DNA from: an uncultured Lachnospiraceae bacterium
GTDB lineage: Bacteria > Bacillota > Clostridia > Lachnospirales > Lachnospiraceae
Direction of reading: 5' to 3'
Length of the DNA stretch: 64,000 bases
NCBI GenBank assembly: GCA_949949005.1
Contig: CATLHM010000006.1
Span: 1 to 64,000, forward strand
The notes under the pieces were generated by a model that saw nothing but the letters and a program-made list of their open reading frames with translations, was not told where the DNA came from and did no database searches. How positions within the stretch are numbered: the first letter of the stretch is position 1; each line of letters begins with the position of its first letter. The translations under genes were made by a program, and so were the position numbers. Below, one piece after another: positions 15,030 through 23,166 of this stretch.

Positions 15030-16931
15030 ATGAATTTAAAAAACGCAATCCAAAGCATCATCCGGCCCCACGAAAATGACCGGCTCACCCCACTGACCAC
15101 CGCCTGGGGCGAAGCCCTTGACCATAACAACGTGCTGCCTGAATATCCCCGTCCCCAGCTTAAACGGGACTCTTTTTTCTCCCTGAACGGTTATTGGGAC
15201 TATGCCATCACGGAAAACTCGGAACCGCCCACCCAATTTGACGGAAAAATTCTCGTGCCCTTTTCCCCGGAAAGCTCCCTCTCCGGCGTAAACCGGCAAC
15301 TCCTCCCCCACCAATTCCTCTGGTACCAAAGAACCCTTCCGGCCCTTCCCTGTCTCCCCTCTTCCGATATGCGCACCATCCTGCATTTCGGAGCCGTGGA
15401 CTATCGGGTGCAGGTTTATGTAAATGGTCGTCCGGCTCTCTTTCATCAGGGCGGCTATCTCCCCTTCCATGTGGATATCACAGAATTTCTTCAGGCAGGC
15501 CATAATCAGCTTTTTCTCAAAGTCCAGGATCCCACCGAGCGGGGCGGTCAGCCGAGAGGAAAACAATCCCTGCACCGGGGCGGCATTTTTTACACCGCCC
15601 AGAGCGGCATCTGGCAGAGCGTGTGGCTGGAACAGGTTCCCGCTTCCCACATAGAAGAGCTTTGGTTTGAAACCGACTATGACGAGCGCCGGGTCACTGC
15701 CCACATAACGGCCAAGGCAGGAAAGGAAATCCCGCCCCTTGCCATGTCCATTTTCTGCCAGGGGAGGGAGCTTGCCAGGCAAAGTATCTCCCTTGCCATT
15801 GGCAGCCCTGAGGATACCGCCCAGCCTGATACGGATTCCTCCTCTTACTCGGCTTGTCTGTGCTTTACCATACCGGAGGAATCCTTCCATAGCTGGAGCC
15901 CGGAGCATCCCTTTTTGTATCAGGTCTCCCTCTCCTTCGGCGAAGATCGCGTGGAAAGCTATTTTGCCATGCGTCTTTATACCCTGGAAGCGCCCCAGGG
16001 CACTCCCGTTTTCTGTTTAAATCACAAGCCCTACTTCCTCATGGGTGTGCTGGATCAGGGCTATTGGCCCGACGGCCTCTATACTGCCCCTTCCGACGAA
16101 GCCCTCCTTTATGACATTACTGTCATGAAAGACCTTGGCTTTAATATGCTGCGCAAGCACATCAAAGTGGAAAGCGCCCGATGGTACTATCACTGCGACC
16201 GCCTGGGCATGATCGTCTGCCAGGACATGGTAAACGGCGGCGGCCCCTACCACTCTTCCATCGTCAGCTATCTGCCCACCCTGTCCTCCAAATTTACCTC
16301 TACCTTCAAGGATACCCGGTACGACCTGCTTTCCATGGAAAATCCTAAATTCCGAAAAGCCTGGGAAAAAGAATGCATGGAAACCATCGACTATCTGAAA
16401 TTTTTTCCCTGCATCGCCATCTGGACGCCCTTTAACGAAGGATGGGGACAGTTTGACGCCGTGCGGATTACGGATTTGATCCGGAAAAAGGATCCCTCCC
16501 GCCTTATCGACTCTGCCAGCGGATGGTTCGACCAGGGCTGCGGAGACTTTATCAGTGTCCACAATTATTTCCGTCCCCTTACAGTGCCCGGAAAAGCTAC
16601 TGCCTCCCAGGAAACAGAAAGCAGCCAAAGCAAGGAACCGCATTCGGAAACCGCACCTGCCCCGAATCAGAGAGCCGCTTTCTTGTCCGAGTACGGCGGC
16701 TACGCCTGCCATATAAAAGACCATTCCAGCCTGGACAGGATTTTTGGCTACAAACGCTATGACAGCCTGGAAGAATTTGCTTCTGCCTACCGGGAGCTGA
16801 TAGAAAAATCCCTGCTTCCGCTTGAGAAACAGGGATTGAGCGGAGCCGTGTACACACAGCTCTCTGATGTGGAAGAAGAGGTCAACGGTCTCTTGACCTA
16901 TGACCGGAAGGTTCTTAAGCTCCACAGGTAA
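15030..16931 (+). CDS. Glycoside hydrolase family 2 enzyme
   Basis: This 633-residue cytoplasmic enzyme (no signal peptide) probably removes a terminal beta-linked sugar. The N-terminal sugar-binding jelly roll (about 40-215) and Ig-like domain are followed by a TIM barrel. The acid/base Glu is in FNEGWGQFD (about 471) and the nucleophile Glu in FLSEYGGY (about 553). It is shorter than LacZ and closer to the short GH2 group; beta-galactosidase, glucuronidase or mannosidase activity cannot be separated by eye. AAAGGAG lies 8 nt before ATG. It is convergent with an MFS permease. Confidence 0.88.
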   Translation: MNLKNAIQSIIRPHENDRLTPLTTAWGEALDHNNVLPEYPRPQLKRDSFFSLNGYWDYAITENSEPPTQFDGKILVPFSPESSLSGVNRQLLPHQFLWYQRTLPALPCLPSSDMRTILHFGAVDYRVQVYVNGRPALFHQGGYLPFHVDITEFLQAGHNQLFLKVQDPTERGGQPRGKQSLHRGGIFYTAQSGIWQSVWLEQVPASHIEELWFETDYDERRVTAHITAKAGKEIPPLAMSIFCQGRELARQSISLAIGSPEDTAQPDTDSSSYSACLCFTIPEESFHSWSPEHPFLYQVSLSFGEDRVESYFAMRLYTLEAPQGTPVFCLNHKPYFLMGVLDQGYWPDGLYTAPSDEALLYDITVMKDLGFNMLRKHIKVESARWYYHCDRLGMIVCQDMVNGGGPYHSSIVSYLPTLSSKFTSTFKDTRYDLLSMENPKFRKAWEKECMETIDYLKFFPCIAIWTPFNEGWGQFDAVRITDLIRKKDPSRLIDSASGWFDQGCGDFISVHNYFRPLTVPGKATASQETESSQSKEPHSETAPAPNQRAAFLSEYGGYACHIKDHSSLDRIFGYKRYDSLEEFASAYRELIEKSLLPLEKQGLSGAVYTQLSDVEEEVNGLLTYDRKVLKLHR

Positions 16932-16987
16932 CGCCAACTGCCACAAAATTTTGCGTCCGCACACAGCAAATATGGGCCCAGGAAACG

Positions 16988-18412
16988 TCATAAAGAAAAG
17001 GGTTGTGATGTTTCCTGTAGCTGGCGCTCCCGCCTTTGCACCTTGAATTTTAGGTAGATAATGGTAAGAATTAAGAACCATGCCCCAAGGATATTGGTGA
17101 ACTGCTGGGCGTAAATCCTTTTTCCGGAAAGGGTAATCTCCGCCCTCTGGAGAAAGTCCAAAAGCTGCCCGGCTGCAAAGGAGACCAGAAAGCCATACAC
17201 GCCGGAAAGGGAGGACAAAATAGAGAGCTGGATATCCCTTTTTCCCTCATCCAAAAGCTCAAGCTGCACGCCAAACAGGCCGATTCCCGCAAAGCTCCAT
17301 CCAAGCGCGGAAAAAACAGTTCCCCCGATGACCATCGGGTACGCATTGGAGGGAACCGCCAGGGAAAAGCACACAAAGCACAATAAAATTCCCACCAATG
17401 AATATTTATAGAGAAATGCCATCCCATATTTATCCCCCATCCTTCCCATCCGGGGCGTGATGGCAATACGCAGCATATTTCCCAGAAAACCGATCACCAT
17501 GATAAATGTGAACGGCATTCCCAGCTCTTTGAGCTGATAGCTGGTATTAAAGGGGGAGGCGCAATAAAAAGAAGTCTGCCAGAGCAATGTGAGCCCAAAA
17601 GCCATCCTGAAATCAGGCTTTCCAAAGGCCTCCCGTATCTCCCCAAGAAGCTCCCCTGTGTGTGTCTCCTTCTCCTGCCGATACTTCCTTTTCAGTTTTC
17701 CGTGAACCTCCTTGCCCTCCGCATTGATTCCTGCCTGTCGCGGCTCCTTCATGCAGCTAAAGGCCCAGGCGTTCAGAAGCACCAGCACCAGAATCATGAT
17801 TCCGTTCAGGGTGAAGCCCACATTTTGCTTCTCACCAGCCGTGACGTCCATCAGAACCCCCGAGAGCAGCATCATGGTCACTGTGACGAAAACACAGATG
17901 GCATCCTTCCTGGAAAAATAATTTCCCCGCAGGCGGGCCGGAACCAGCGAGGCAATCCAGTCCTGGGTGGCAGGGGTTCCAATCTGCGCACAGATCTGCG
18001 CAACAAAAAAACCCATAATCATCAAAAGCTGGCGGACACTGCCCGGGGCCGGAAGCAGCGGAATGAAGAAGATAAATGCCAGATAAAGCTTCTGTACCGT
18101 CATCAGGCAGATAAAGAGCTTTCTTTTCCTCAAATGGCTGACCTTTCCCATGGTAAACAATTGAAAAATCGCCGCCAGGCTGGCAACGGAAGTCAAAATT
18201 CCCGCCTCCGCATCCGAAAATCCCGCAGAAAGCATAAGCGAGACCAGAAAGGTTCCGCCCGCCAACTGCGCAATCGTCTGCGCCGCCGAATCTCCCACGA
18301 TGTAACGGCGGCGGCTCTTTTCATAATCCGCCTCACTCTCCGGCAACGCCATAAAATAAATCCTTCGCAGACGCCCCAGACACCAATTCATGTCAAGCAT
18401 CAATTTTTCCAT
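16988..18412 (-). CDS. MFS-type permease
   Basis: This is a 474-residue membrane protein with about 12 hydrophobic segments. Major-facilitator features include a short cytoplasmic SHLRKRKL loop between helices 2 and 3 and a large central loop with KRKYRQEKE. The substrate is unknown. Its position opposite the GH2 gene suggests, weakly, a sugar or glycoside. ATG 18412 has GAGGAG 7 nt upstream. The start lies next to the first copy of a structured repeat (18424 onward). Confidence 0.8.
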   Translation of the reverse strand: MEKLMLDMNWCLGRLRRIYFMALPESEADYEKSRRRYIVGDSAAQTIAQLAGGTFLVSLMLSAGFSDAEAGILTSVASLAAIFQLFTMGKVSHLRKRKLFICLMTVQKLYLAFIFFIPLLPAPGSVRQLLMIMGFFVAQICAQIGTPATQDWIASLVPARLRGNYFSRKDAICVFVTVTMMLLSGVLMDVTAGEKQNVGFTLNGIMILVLVLLNAWAFSCMKEPRQAGINAEGKEVHGKLKRKYRQEKETHTGELLGEIREAFGKPDFRMAFGLTLLWQTSFYCASPFNTSYQLKELGMPFTFIMVIGFLGNMLRIAITPRMGRMGDKYGMAFLYKYSLVGILLCFVCFSLAVPSNAYPMVIGGTVFSALGWSFAGIGLFGVQLELLDEGKRDIQLSILSSLSGVYGFLVSFAAGQLLDFLQRAEITLSGKRIYAQQFTNILGAWFLILTIIYLKFKVQRRERQLQETSQPFSL

Positions 18413-18423
18413 AATGATCTCCT

Positions 18424-18732
18424 CTCCCATCTTCGATGGGTCCCTCCTTGCGACAAATTATAAGGAGGCACGCTGATGCGTGCGTAGGTCGTAAGGAATC
18501 CTCCCATCTTCGATGGGTCCCTCCTTGCGACAAATACTATAATAAAATCTTTGAATTAGAAATGTATTTTCTTTTTCAAATAAATGTGTTTTTTTGTCCT
18601 GAATCTGATGGAGGATTACCCCCGAAAATAATTGATTACAGTGTGGAAAACACGTATAATAGGAAGTGCGCTGATGCGCACGCAGGTCGTAAGGAATCCT
18701 CCCATCTTCAATGGGTCCCTCCTTGCGACACA
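18424..18732. repeat. Cluster of three structured interspersed repeats
   Basis: Each copy has a hairpin CCCAT-CTTCR-ATGGG (18426-18440, 18503-18517, 18701-18715) followed by TCCCTCCTTGCGACA. Copies 2 and 3 are preceded by a second hairpin and GGTCGTAAGGAATCCT. That second hairpin is GCACGC-TGAT-GCGTGC in copy 2 but GTGCGC-TGAT-GCGCAC in copy 3, so both changed base pairs are compensated. About 160 bp of AT-rich DNA separates copies 2 and 3. Reverse-strand open frames here are artefacts of the repeat. Confidence 0.8.
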
Positions 18733-18794
18733 TTATAATTAACGCCAAACAACCACACAGGCGTTGCCGCAAAAAGCGCGGCAGGGAGGTTAGA

Positions 18795-19385
18795 ATGGCA
18801 GAATTAGAAAACAATCAGGCGGCTCTTTTGGCAGGCTGCTCCTGGCAACAGCAAAAAGAACTTGCACCGCAGGTGCTCTCCCTTTGCCAGCAGGGGCAAA
18901 CCGCCGATGCCATCAGTAAAGCGGTAGGGCTTTCCCCTGATGCTGTGGAGGAAATCATTGAAAAGGCTTCCCAAAAATCCCGCATTCTTTTTGTTTTTAT
19001 GGATCGGGAAATTCCGGCCACCGTCATCGACGTCTGTGGAGTTACCCGGAAAGTAAAAATTGTGAATCTCACAGACGATCTGCTGAGCCGGGCCTTTGGG
19101 ATTCGTGAAAATCCTGGCTGGAATGATTACGAGGAATTTCTGGAAAGCAGATGTATGCCCAGAACCCGTTACGGAATTAAGGACGAACTTCGGGATCTGG
19201 GTCTAGACTGCTATGATCCTTTTCAGATCGTGGAAAAGACCGCCGGCCGGGTTCACGGAGACGGGCAATGGCTGCGGAGGATGGATCGGGAATGGATCGG
19301 TCAGTATGACGCCATTTTGGAATCCTCCAAAAGTCAGGAAGAATTGCGCAAAAAGCTCCTGGCTCTTCTTGCCATGGGACAGTAG
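18795..19385 (+). CDS. Putative N-terminal partner of a split HipA-like kinase (HTH-like start)
   Basis: This is a 196-residue protein. Residues 15-55 look like a helix-turn-helix (GQTADAISKAVGLSPDAVEE). Residues 65-175 resemble the region before the kinase domain of HipA-like proteins in Firmicutes, with F-L-E-S-R...P-R-T-R and Y-D-P-F...D-G-Q-W-L-R. GGGAGG lies just before ATG 18795. It is 9 bp upstream of the kinase-like gene. I infer a two-gene HipA-like system in which this protein is regulator and kinase partner; no characterised homologue was recognised. Confidence 0.5.
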   Translation: MAELENNQAALLAGCSWQQQKELAPQVLSLCQQGQTADAISKAVGLSPDAVEEIIEKASQKSRILFVFMDREIPATVIDVCGVTRKVKIVNLTDDLLSRAFGIRENPGWNDYEEFLESRCMPRTRYGIKDELRDLGLDCYDPFQIVEKTAGRVHGDGQWLRRMDREWIGQYDAILESSKSQEELRKKLLALLAMGQ

Positions 19386-19394
19386 GAGGGAAAA

Positions 19395-20240
19395 ATGGGA
19401 CAAACCAATCCTGAAAGGATCATTCATATTGACGAGCTGCGTGCTGTGGATTCAGAATCTGCCCATGCCTCTTCCAAGGGCAATCAAAATAAATGGACTT
19501 CCCAGGGAATCTGGTACAAGGCTGATGGCCTGGGCTATGAAGCGTTGGCGGAGGTTCTGGTTTCCCGTCTGCTCGAAAAAACCAATGTCGCTTCCTTTGT
19601 GCATTACTCCTATGTAACACTGGAACGAAAAGGGATTCTTCTGCACAGCTGCCGATCAGAAAATTTTATGGGGCCGGAGGATGACAAAGTGGTTTCCGTA
19701 GAACGCCTATTCCAGACCTTTAGCGGAGAAAGCGCCGCAAAGGCCGTACTTCGCTATAGGGAAGCAAGGGACAGGATTGCATATATCACAGATTGTCTGG
19801 AAACCTTTACCGGAATCACAGATTTTGGCGAATATCTGCGGACAATACTCACCATTGATGCCTTGTTCCTGAATGAGGACAGGCATTTCCACAATCTGGC
19901 TCTTATCCGAAAGAAAGACGGTTCGTATCGAAAATGTCCGATCTTTGACAATGGGGCTGCTCTGTTTTCCGATATCAGAGTTGATTATCCGCTGGACATG
20001 GAACTGTCCCAATGCTTTGAAAAGGCCTCGGCTAAACCTTTTTCCAGAAGCTTTGACGAGCAGCTTGACGCCTGCGAAGCATTGTATAAAGGCAACCCTT
20101 TTCAGGCTGCCTTTACAATGAAGGATATAGATAAAATATTAAAGGAATTTTCAGAAATTTATGAGCCTGCTGTTCTTGCACGCGTCCGGGAAGCTATGCG
20201 CTGGCAGATGCGGAAGTACAGTTATCTCTTTCCTTTGTAG
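19395..20240 (+). CDS. HipA-like kinase-domain protein
   Basis: This is a 281-residue protein with the HipA/PI3K-like catalytic core: L-N-E-D-R-H-F-H-N (catalytic loop, about residues 156-164) and PIFDNGAAL (metal-binding Asp, about 180). The usual HipA N-terminal subdomain is missing here and may be supplied by the upstream gene. HipA-type kinases phosphorylate targets such as glutamyl-tRNA synthetase and cause growth arrest; the target of this one is unknown. GGAGGG lies 6 nt before ATG. Confidence 0.75.
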   Translation: MGQTNPERIIHIDELRAVDSESAHASSKGNQNKWTSQGIWYKADGLGYEALAEVLVSRLLEKTNVASFVHYSYVTLERKGILLHSCRSENFMGPEDDKVVSVERLFQTFSGESAAKAVLRYREARDRIAYITDCLETFTGITDFGEYLRTILTIDALFLNEDRHFHNLALIRKKDGSYRKCPIFDNGAALFSDIRVDYPLDMELSQCFEKASAKPFSRSFDEQLDACEALYKGNPFQAAFTMKDIDKILKEFSEIYEPAVLARVREAMRWQMRKYSYLFPL

Positions 20241-20391
20241 TGCTGCTTGGCAAAGATATTTCCTATGATTTCCAAAAGGTTTTTACATTATGTGACATAG
20301 CTCTCCCCCTCATTGGAGGCTGCCCATTTCCCTTTCTCCCATAATCTTATTTCATATGCTTCCATAGTTTCCTCCTGGCTATCCCGTTTTC

Positions 20392-20826
20392 CTACGAAGC
20401 CCCCTCAAAATCTATCTCATACCTGGTTCCATGAGAAAATAAAATTCCGTCTTTCAGCCGGATACAGAGAATACAGGTATTTTCATCCTGGAAATCATTG
20501 TGCCCGTTATCAATCCACTCTGCAAAAGCCTTCCTCAGCTTCCCCGCAATTTCCCCGTTTTCCGGCTTCCCAAAATATCCCAGGTTTATGCCTGTTCCGT
20601 GAGCGGTAAACCAGTCCCCGGCGATCCCCACCAGGGGGTTTTGGCTGATCTGCTTCATTTTATTGGAAAGCCCGTAGGTGATCACATAAAAAGCCCTGTT
20701 TTCATAATAGGCATTCACATATCGCACATGGGCAGCGCCATCCTGGGTGGTGGCAAGGGCGATCACGGTATCCTTTCCAAAACGTTCCTCCATTATCCTT
20801 TCGGCTTCTTTACTCAGTTTCTCCAT
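20392..20826 (-). CDS. Pyridoxamine-5'-phosphate-oxidase-like flavoprotein
   Basis: This is a 144-residue split-barrel protein: VIALATTQDGAAHVRYVNAYYENRAFYVITYGLSNK is the typical PNPOx-like FMN-binding beta sheet (quoted by position, residues 20-55, as T-T-x-D-G and Y-V-I-T motifs). Substrate is unknown. ATG 20838 is an alternative start, but AAAGG touches it directly, so ATG 20826 is preferred. It lies just downstream of a decayed ATPase fragment. Confidence 0.78.
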   Translation of the reverse strand: MEKLSKEAERIMEERFGKDTVIALATTQDGAAHVRYVNAYYENRAFYVITYGLSNKMKQISQNPLVGIAGDWFTAHGTGINLGYFGKPENGEIAGKLRKAFAEWIDNGHNDFQDENTCILCIRLKDGILFSHGTRYEIDFEGAS

Positions 20827-20841
20827 AAAATTATCCATCCT

Positions 20842-21126
20842 TTATGACTTTTTCTTCAGCTTTCTGCCGGAGGAGGCCAATTCCTGCGCAACAAATTGCT
20901 CTGTCAGGGCGCCCTTAAATTCTGTAAAGACAGCGTTGTCTTCCAACAGAGTAATTGCGTCCAAATTTCCTTTTGCCCCCAGCAAGCCAATATCCAGCAT
21001 ATAAATTTTGAATGAGGCCATGTCCATATAAAAAGGCAGCGGCATCCCAGGCCTGCGAATCCGATAGCTTTTATGGATCAATCCGCAATCCAAAAGCCAT
21101 TGAATCGCATTTTTCAGGCCACTCTG
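20842..21126 (-). pseudogene. Fragment of a DUF4143-type AAA ATPase
   Basis: The frame from just after 21127 reads LKNAIQWLLDCGLIHK, then P-F-Y...FKIYMLDIGLLGA and TEFKGALTEQFVAQEL. This is the middle of the C-terminal DUF4143 domain of a widespread ATPase family. The P-loop domain and the C-terminal end are absent, and the fragment abuts the stop codon of the flavin reductase gene in the same frame. It is a remnant, not a gene. Confidence 0.82.
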
Positions 21127-21699
21127 TCAGCAGTCCTTTTCCTTCGCATAAAAATCCCCAATCGCCCCCAGATATTCCCCGATAGAGTGATAATTTCCCG
21201 AATAGACGACCGGATTAAAATCCGTCAGGTCAATTCCCTTTGTGTCCACATCAATCCCCTCATCCACCTGCACATTTTTCACCCGGCAGAAAAAGGTGTC
21301 CGATTCCCCGGTAGTGACCGTCCTTGCCACCTCACATTCACAGACCCATGGGCTCACATCAAGGGTCGGCGCCTCCACGCAGACGGCCTTGTCCCAAGTG
21401 TAGGGAACCGCTTTCTTTTGTCCGTTCTTTCCAGAGGTTTGACCAAAATAGTCAACCAATTCCAACATGGGAGGCGTAGCAAGATTTACACTAAACTGCC
21501 CGGTTCTCTGGACATTGCGCTTTGTCTGCTTCGTTCCGTACATACTGATAATAATCAGATAATCGTAGTCCTTCTCACAGGTTTTGCTCACCCAGGTGAT
21601 GGGTGCAAAGTCCGGCGTGCCGTCCTCATTATAGGTGCCGATAATAAAAGTCGGCTGCACGATCATTTCATGGCGGGCTCCAATAGATTTTCTTTTCAT
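21127..21699 (-). CDS. Flavin reductase family protein (flavoredoxin-like)
   Basis: This is a 190-residue FMN-binding split-barrel protein of the flavin reductase/flavoredoxin group. Visible features are P-T-F-I-I-G-T near the start, APITWVSKTC and the SVNLATP segment. Such proteins reduce flavins or act as electron carriers in anaerobes. ATG 21699 has AAAGGAG 12 nt upstream. Two other split-barrel proteins sit on either side. Confidence 0.85.
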   Translation of the reverse strand: MKRKSIGARHEMIVQPTFIIGTYNEDGTPDFAPITWVSKTCEKDYDYLIIISMYGTKQTKRNVQRTGQFSVNLATPPMLELVDYFGQTSGKNGQKKAVPYTWDKAVCVEAPTLDVSPWVCECEVARTVTTGESDTFFCRVKNVQVDEGIDVDTKGIDLTDFNPVVYSGNYHSIGEYLGAIGDFYAKEKDC

Positions 21700-21768
21700 G
21701 GTATAATTATGCTCCTTTCTTTGCACTTACATGCTTTTTTATTCTGTTCTCTGGCCTACGCGTCGGTG

Positions 21769-22377
21769 TTAGTTTACGGAAACGCTCTCCATCTTCAGCC
21801 TGAAGATCACGAAAAAAATCTCATCCTGATCCACATATTCCTGCCTGATCATGGGATATAAATCCAGCATTGCCTCCCTGATCTGAGCCGAACCATCCGC
21901 CTGTGCCCGGCCACTGATCCGAATCCATTTGCGGGTATACAGATTGTAACTTGCCAATTCTACCTGGGGATTTTTCATCAGATCATCATAAACGTTTTTT
22001 CGTCTGTCCGTCACAAAAAACAGCTCCTTATCATCCGAATAAATCATTCCCATGGGCCTTAACCTCGGTATGCCGTCGGCACATGTTGCCAGGAAAAAAT
22101 ACCCACATTCCCGGATGAACTGAACGCACTCCGCCCCGGACAGTTCCCTGTACCTTTCCCTGACCAGCTTATCCTCCGTGAGTTCCTCATTTAACAAAAA
22201 ATCAATACTGCATTCCAGCAGCTTACTCAATTTGATCAGCTTTTCCGTCTCCGGAAAGGCCGCATCCATCTCCCATCGGGAAACCGACTGTCTGGAAACC
22301 TTCAGGATTTCCGAAAGCCCCTCCTGGGTGATACCCTTTCTTTTGCGCAAAGCCGCCAGCTTTTCTCCTGTAGTCAT
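21769..22377 (-). CDS. XRE regulator fused to a PNPOx-like domain
   Basis: This is a 202-residue fusion. Residues 5-65 are a Cro/C1-type helix-turn-helix (GITQEGLSEILKVSRQSVSR). Residues 75-200 are a pyridoxamine-phosphate-oxidase-like barrel (GYFFLATCADGIPRLRPMG, then L-F-F-V-T-D). A flavin- or nitro-compound-sensing regulator of the adjacent flavoprotein genes is a reasonable inference. AAAGGA lies 10 nt before ATG. Confidence 0.85.
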   Translation of the reverse strand: MTTGEKLAALRKRKGITQEGLSEILKVSRQSVSRWEMDAAFPETEKLIKLSKLLECSIDFLLNEELTEDKLVRERYRELSGAECVQFIRECGYFFLATCADGIPRLRPMGMIYSDDKELFFVTDRRKNVYDDLMKNPQVELASYNLYTRKWIRISGRAQADGSAQIREAMLDLYPMIRQEYVDQDEIFFVIFRLKMESVSVN

Positions 22378-22581
22378 GTGGTCACATTCCTTTCTGCAAT
22401 CTGCCTCCCGGTCAGAGGTTAGGATCTGATGTTATTGTAGTTCCTTATCCCTCAAATGGGAAGTCCTTTATGATTGCACGATGTAAACTTTGAAGTGCTT
22501 TTAGACTAATCCTATTGTTAATTTGCTACGCATTCCTTATAATAAAGCAGTAGAGGCGCTTTTTAAAACGTGGCAAATATC

Positions 22582-23130
22582 ATGGGAGAATGGCAGATGG
22601 GAAATTATCTGAATCCGGGAAATGAAAGTTTCCGTAAAATAATAACTTTGACGATACAAACCTGACAAGAACCATACAGGACGCCTATGCCAAAAGCAAG
22701 AGACCCTTTGTCATAATCATTGATGAGTGGGATTGTATTTTTCGCGAATATAAAACGGATAAAAAGGCTCAAGAACAATATCTTGATTTTTTGCGCGACC
22801 TGATGAAGGACAAATGGTATATCCATCCGGCCTATATGACAGGAATCCTTCCAGTTAAAAAATACGGCACCCATTCCGCATTGAATATGTTTGATGAGTT
22901 CACAATGACCGAACCGGGGCCGCTTGCCCCTTACGTAGGATTCACAGAGAATGAAGTGGAAAGCCTCTGCAGGAAGTATGCGATAGAGATGGAGGAAGTG
23001 AAAAGCTGGTATGACGGTTATTCCTTTGAGGGGAGCCGTCTGTCTACAGCCCGCGTTCCGTAGTCAGTTGTATGCTCTTTGACAGGATTGGAAACTACTG
23101 GAACCAGACAGAAACTTCAGGACAGAGGAT
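22582..23130 (+). pseudogene. Decayed AAA-ATPase-like gene
   Basis: The start MGNYLNPGNESFRK is the canonical N-terminus of the AAA-ATPase_like family. The frame soon breaks and the P-loop region is deleted. It resumes near 22653 with RPFVIIIDEWDCIF (Walker B), Y-M-T-G-I-L-P and VKSWYDGYSFEG. It then frameshifts near 23043 into YSPRSVVSCML...NYWNQT before ending. Internal deletion, frameshift and C-terminal truncation make it a clear pseudogene next to an intact relative. Confidence 0.85.
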
Positions 23131-23166
23131 GACGCCAGAAACGCGCCATCCTTTCTAATATTTCTC

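Noticed and set aside
18458-18814. Minus-strand frame with repeated C-R-K-E-G-P-I-E-D-G segments
   Set aside because: It is a by-product of the structured repeats; the peptide repeats mirror the DNA repeats, with no protein homology.
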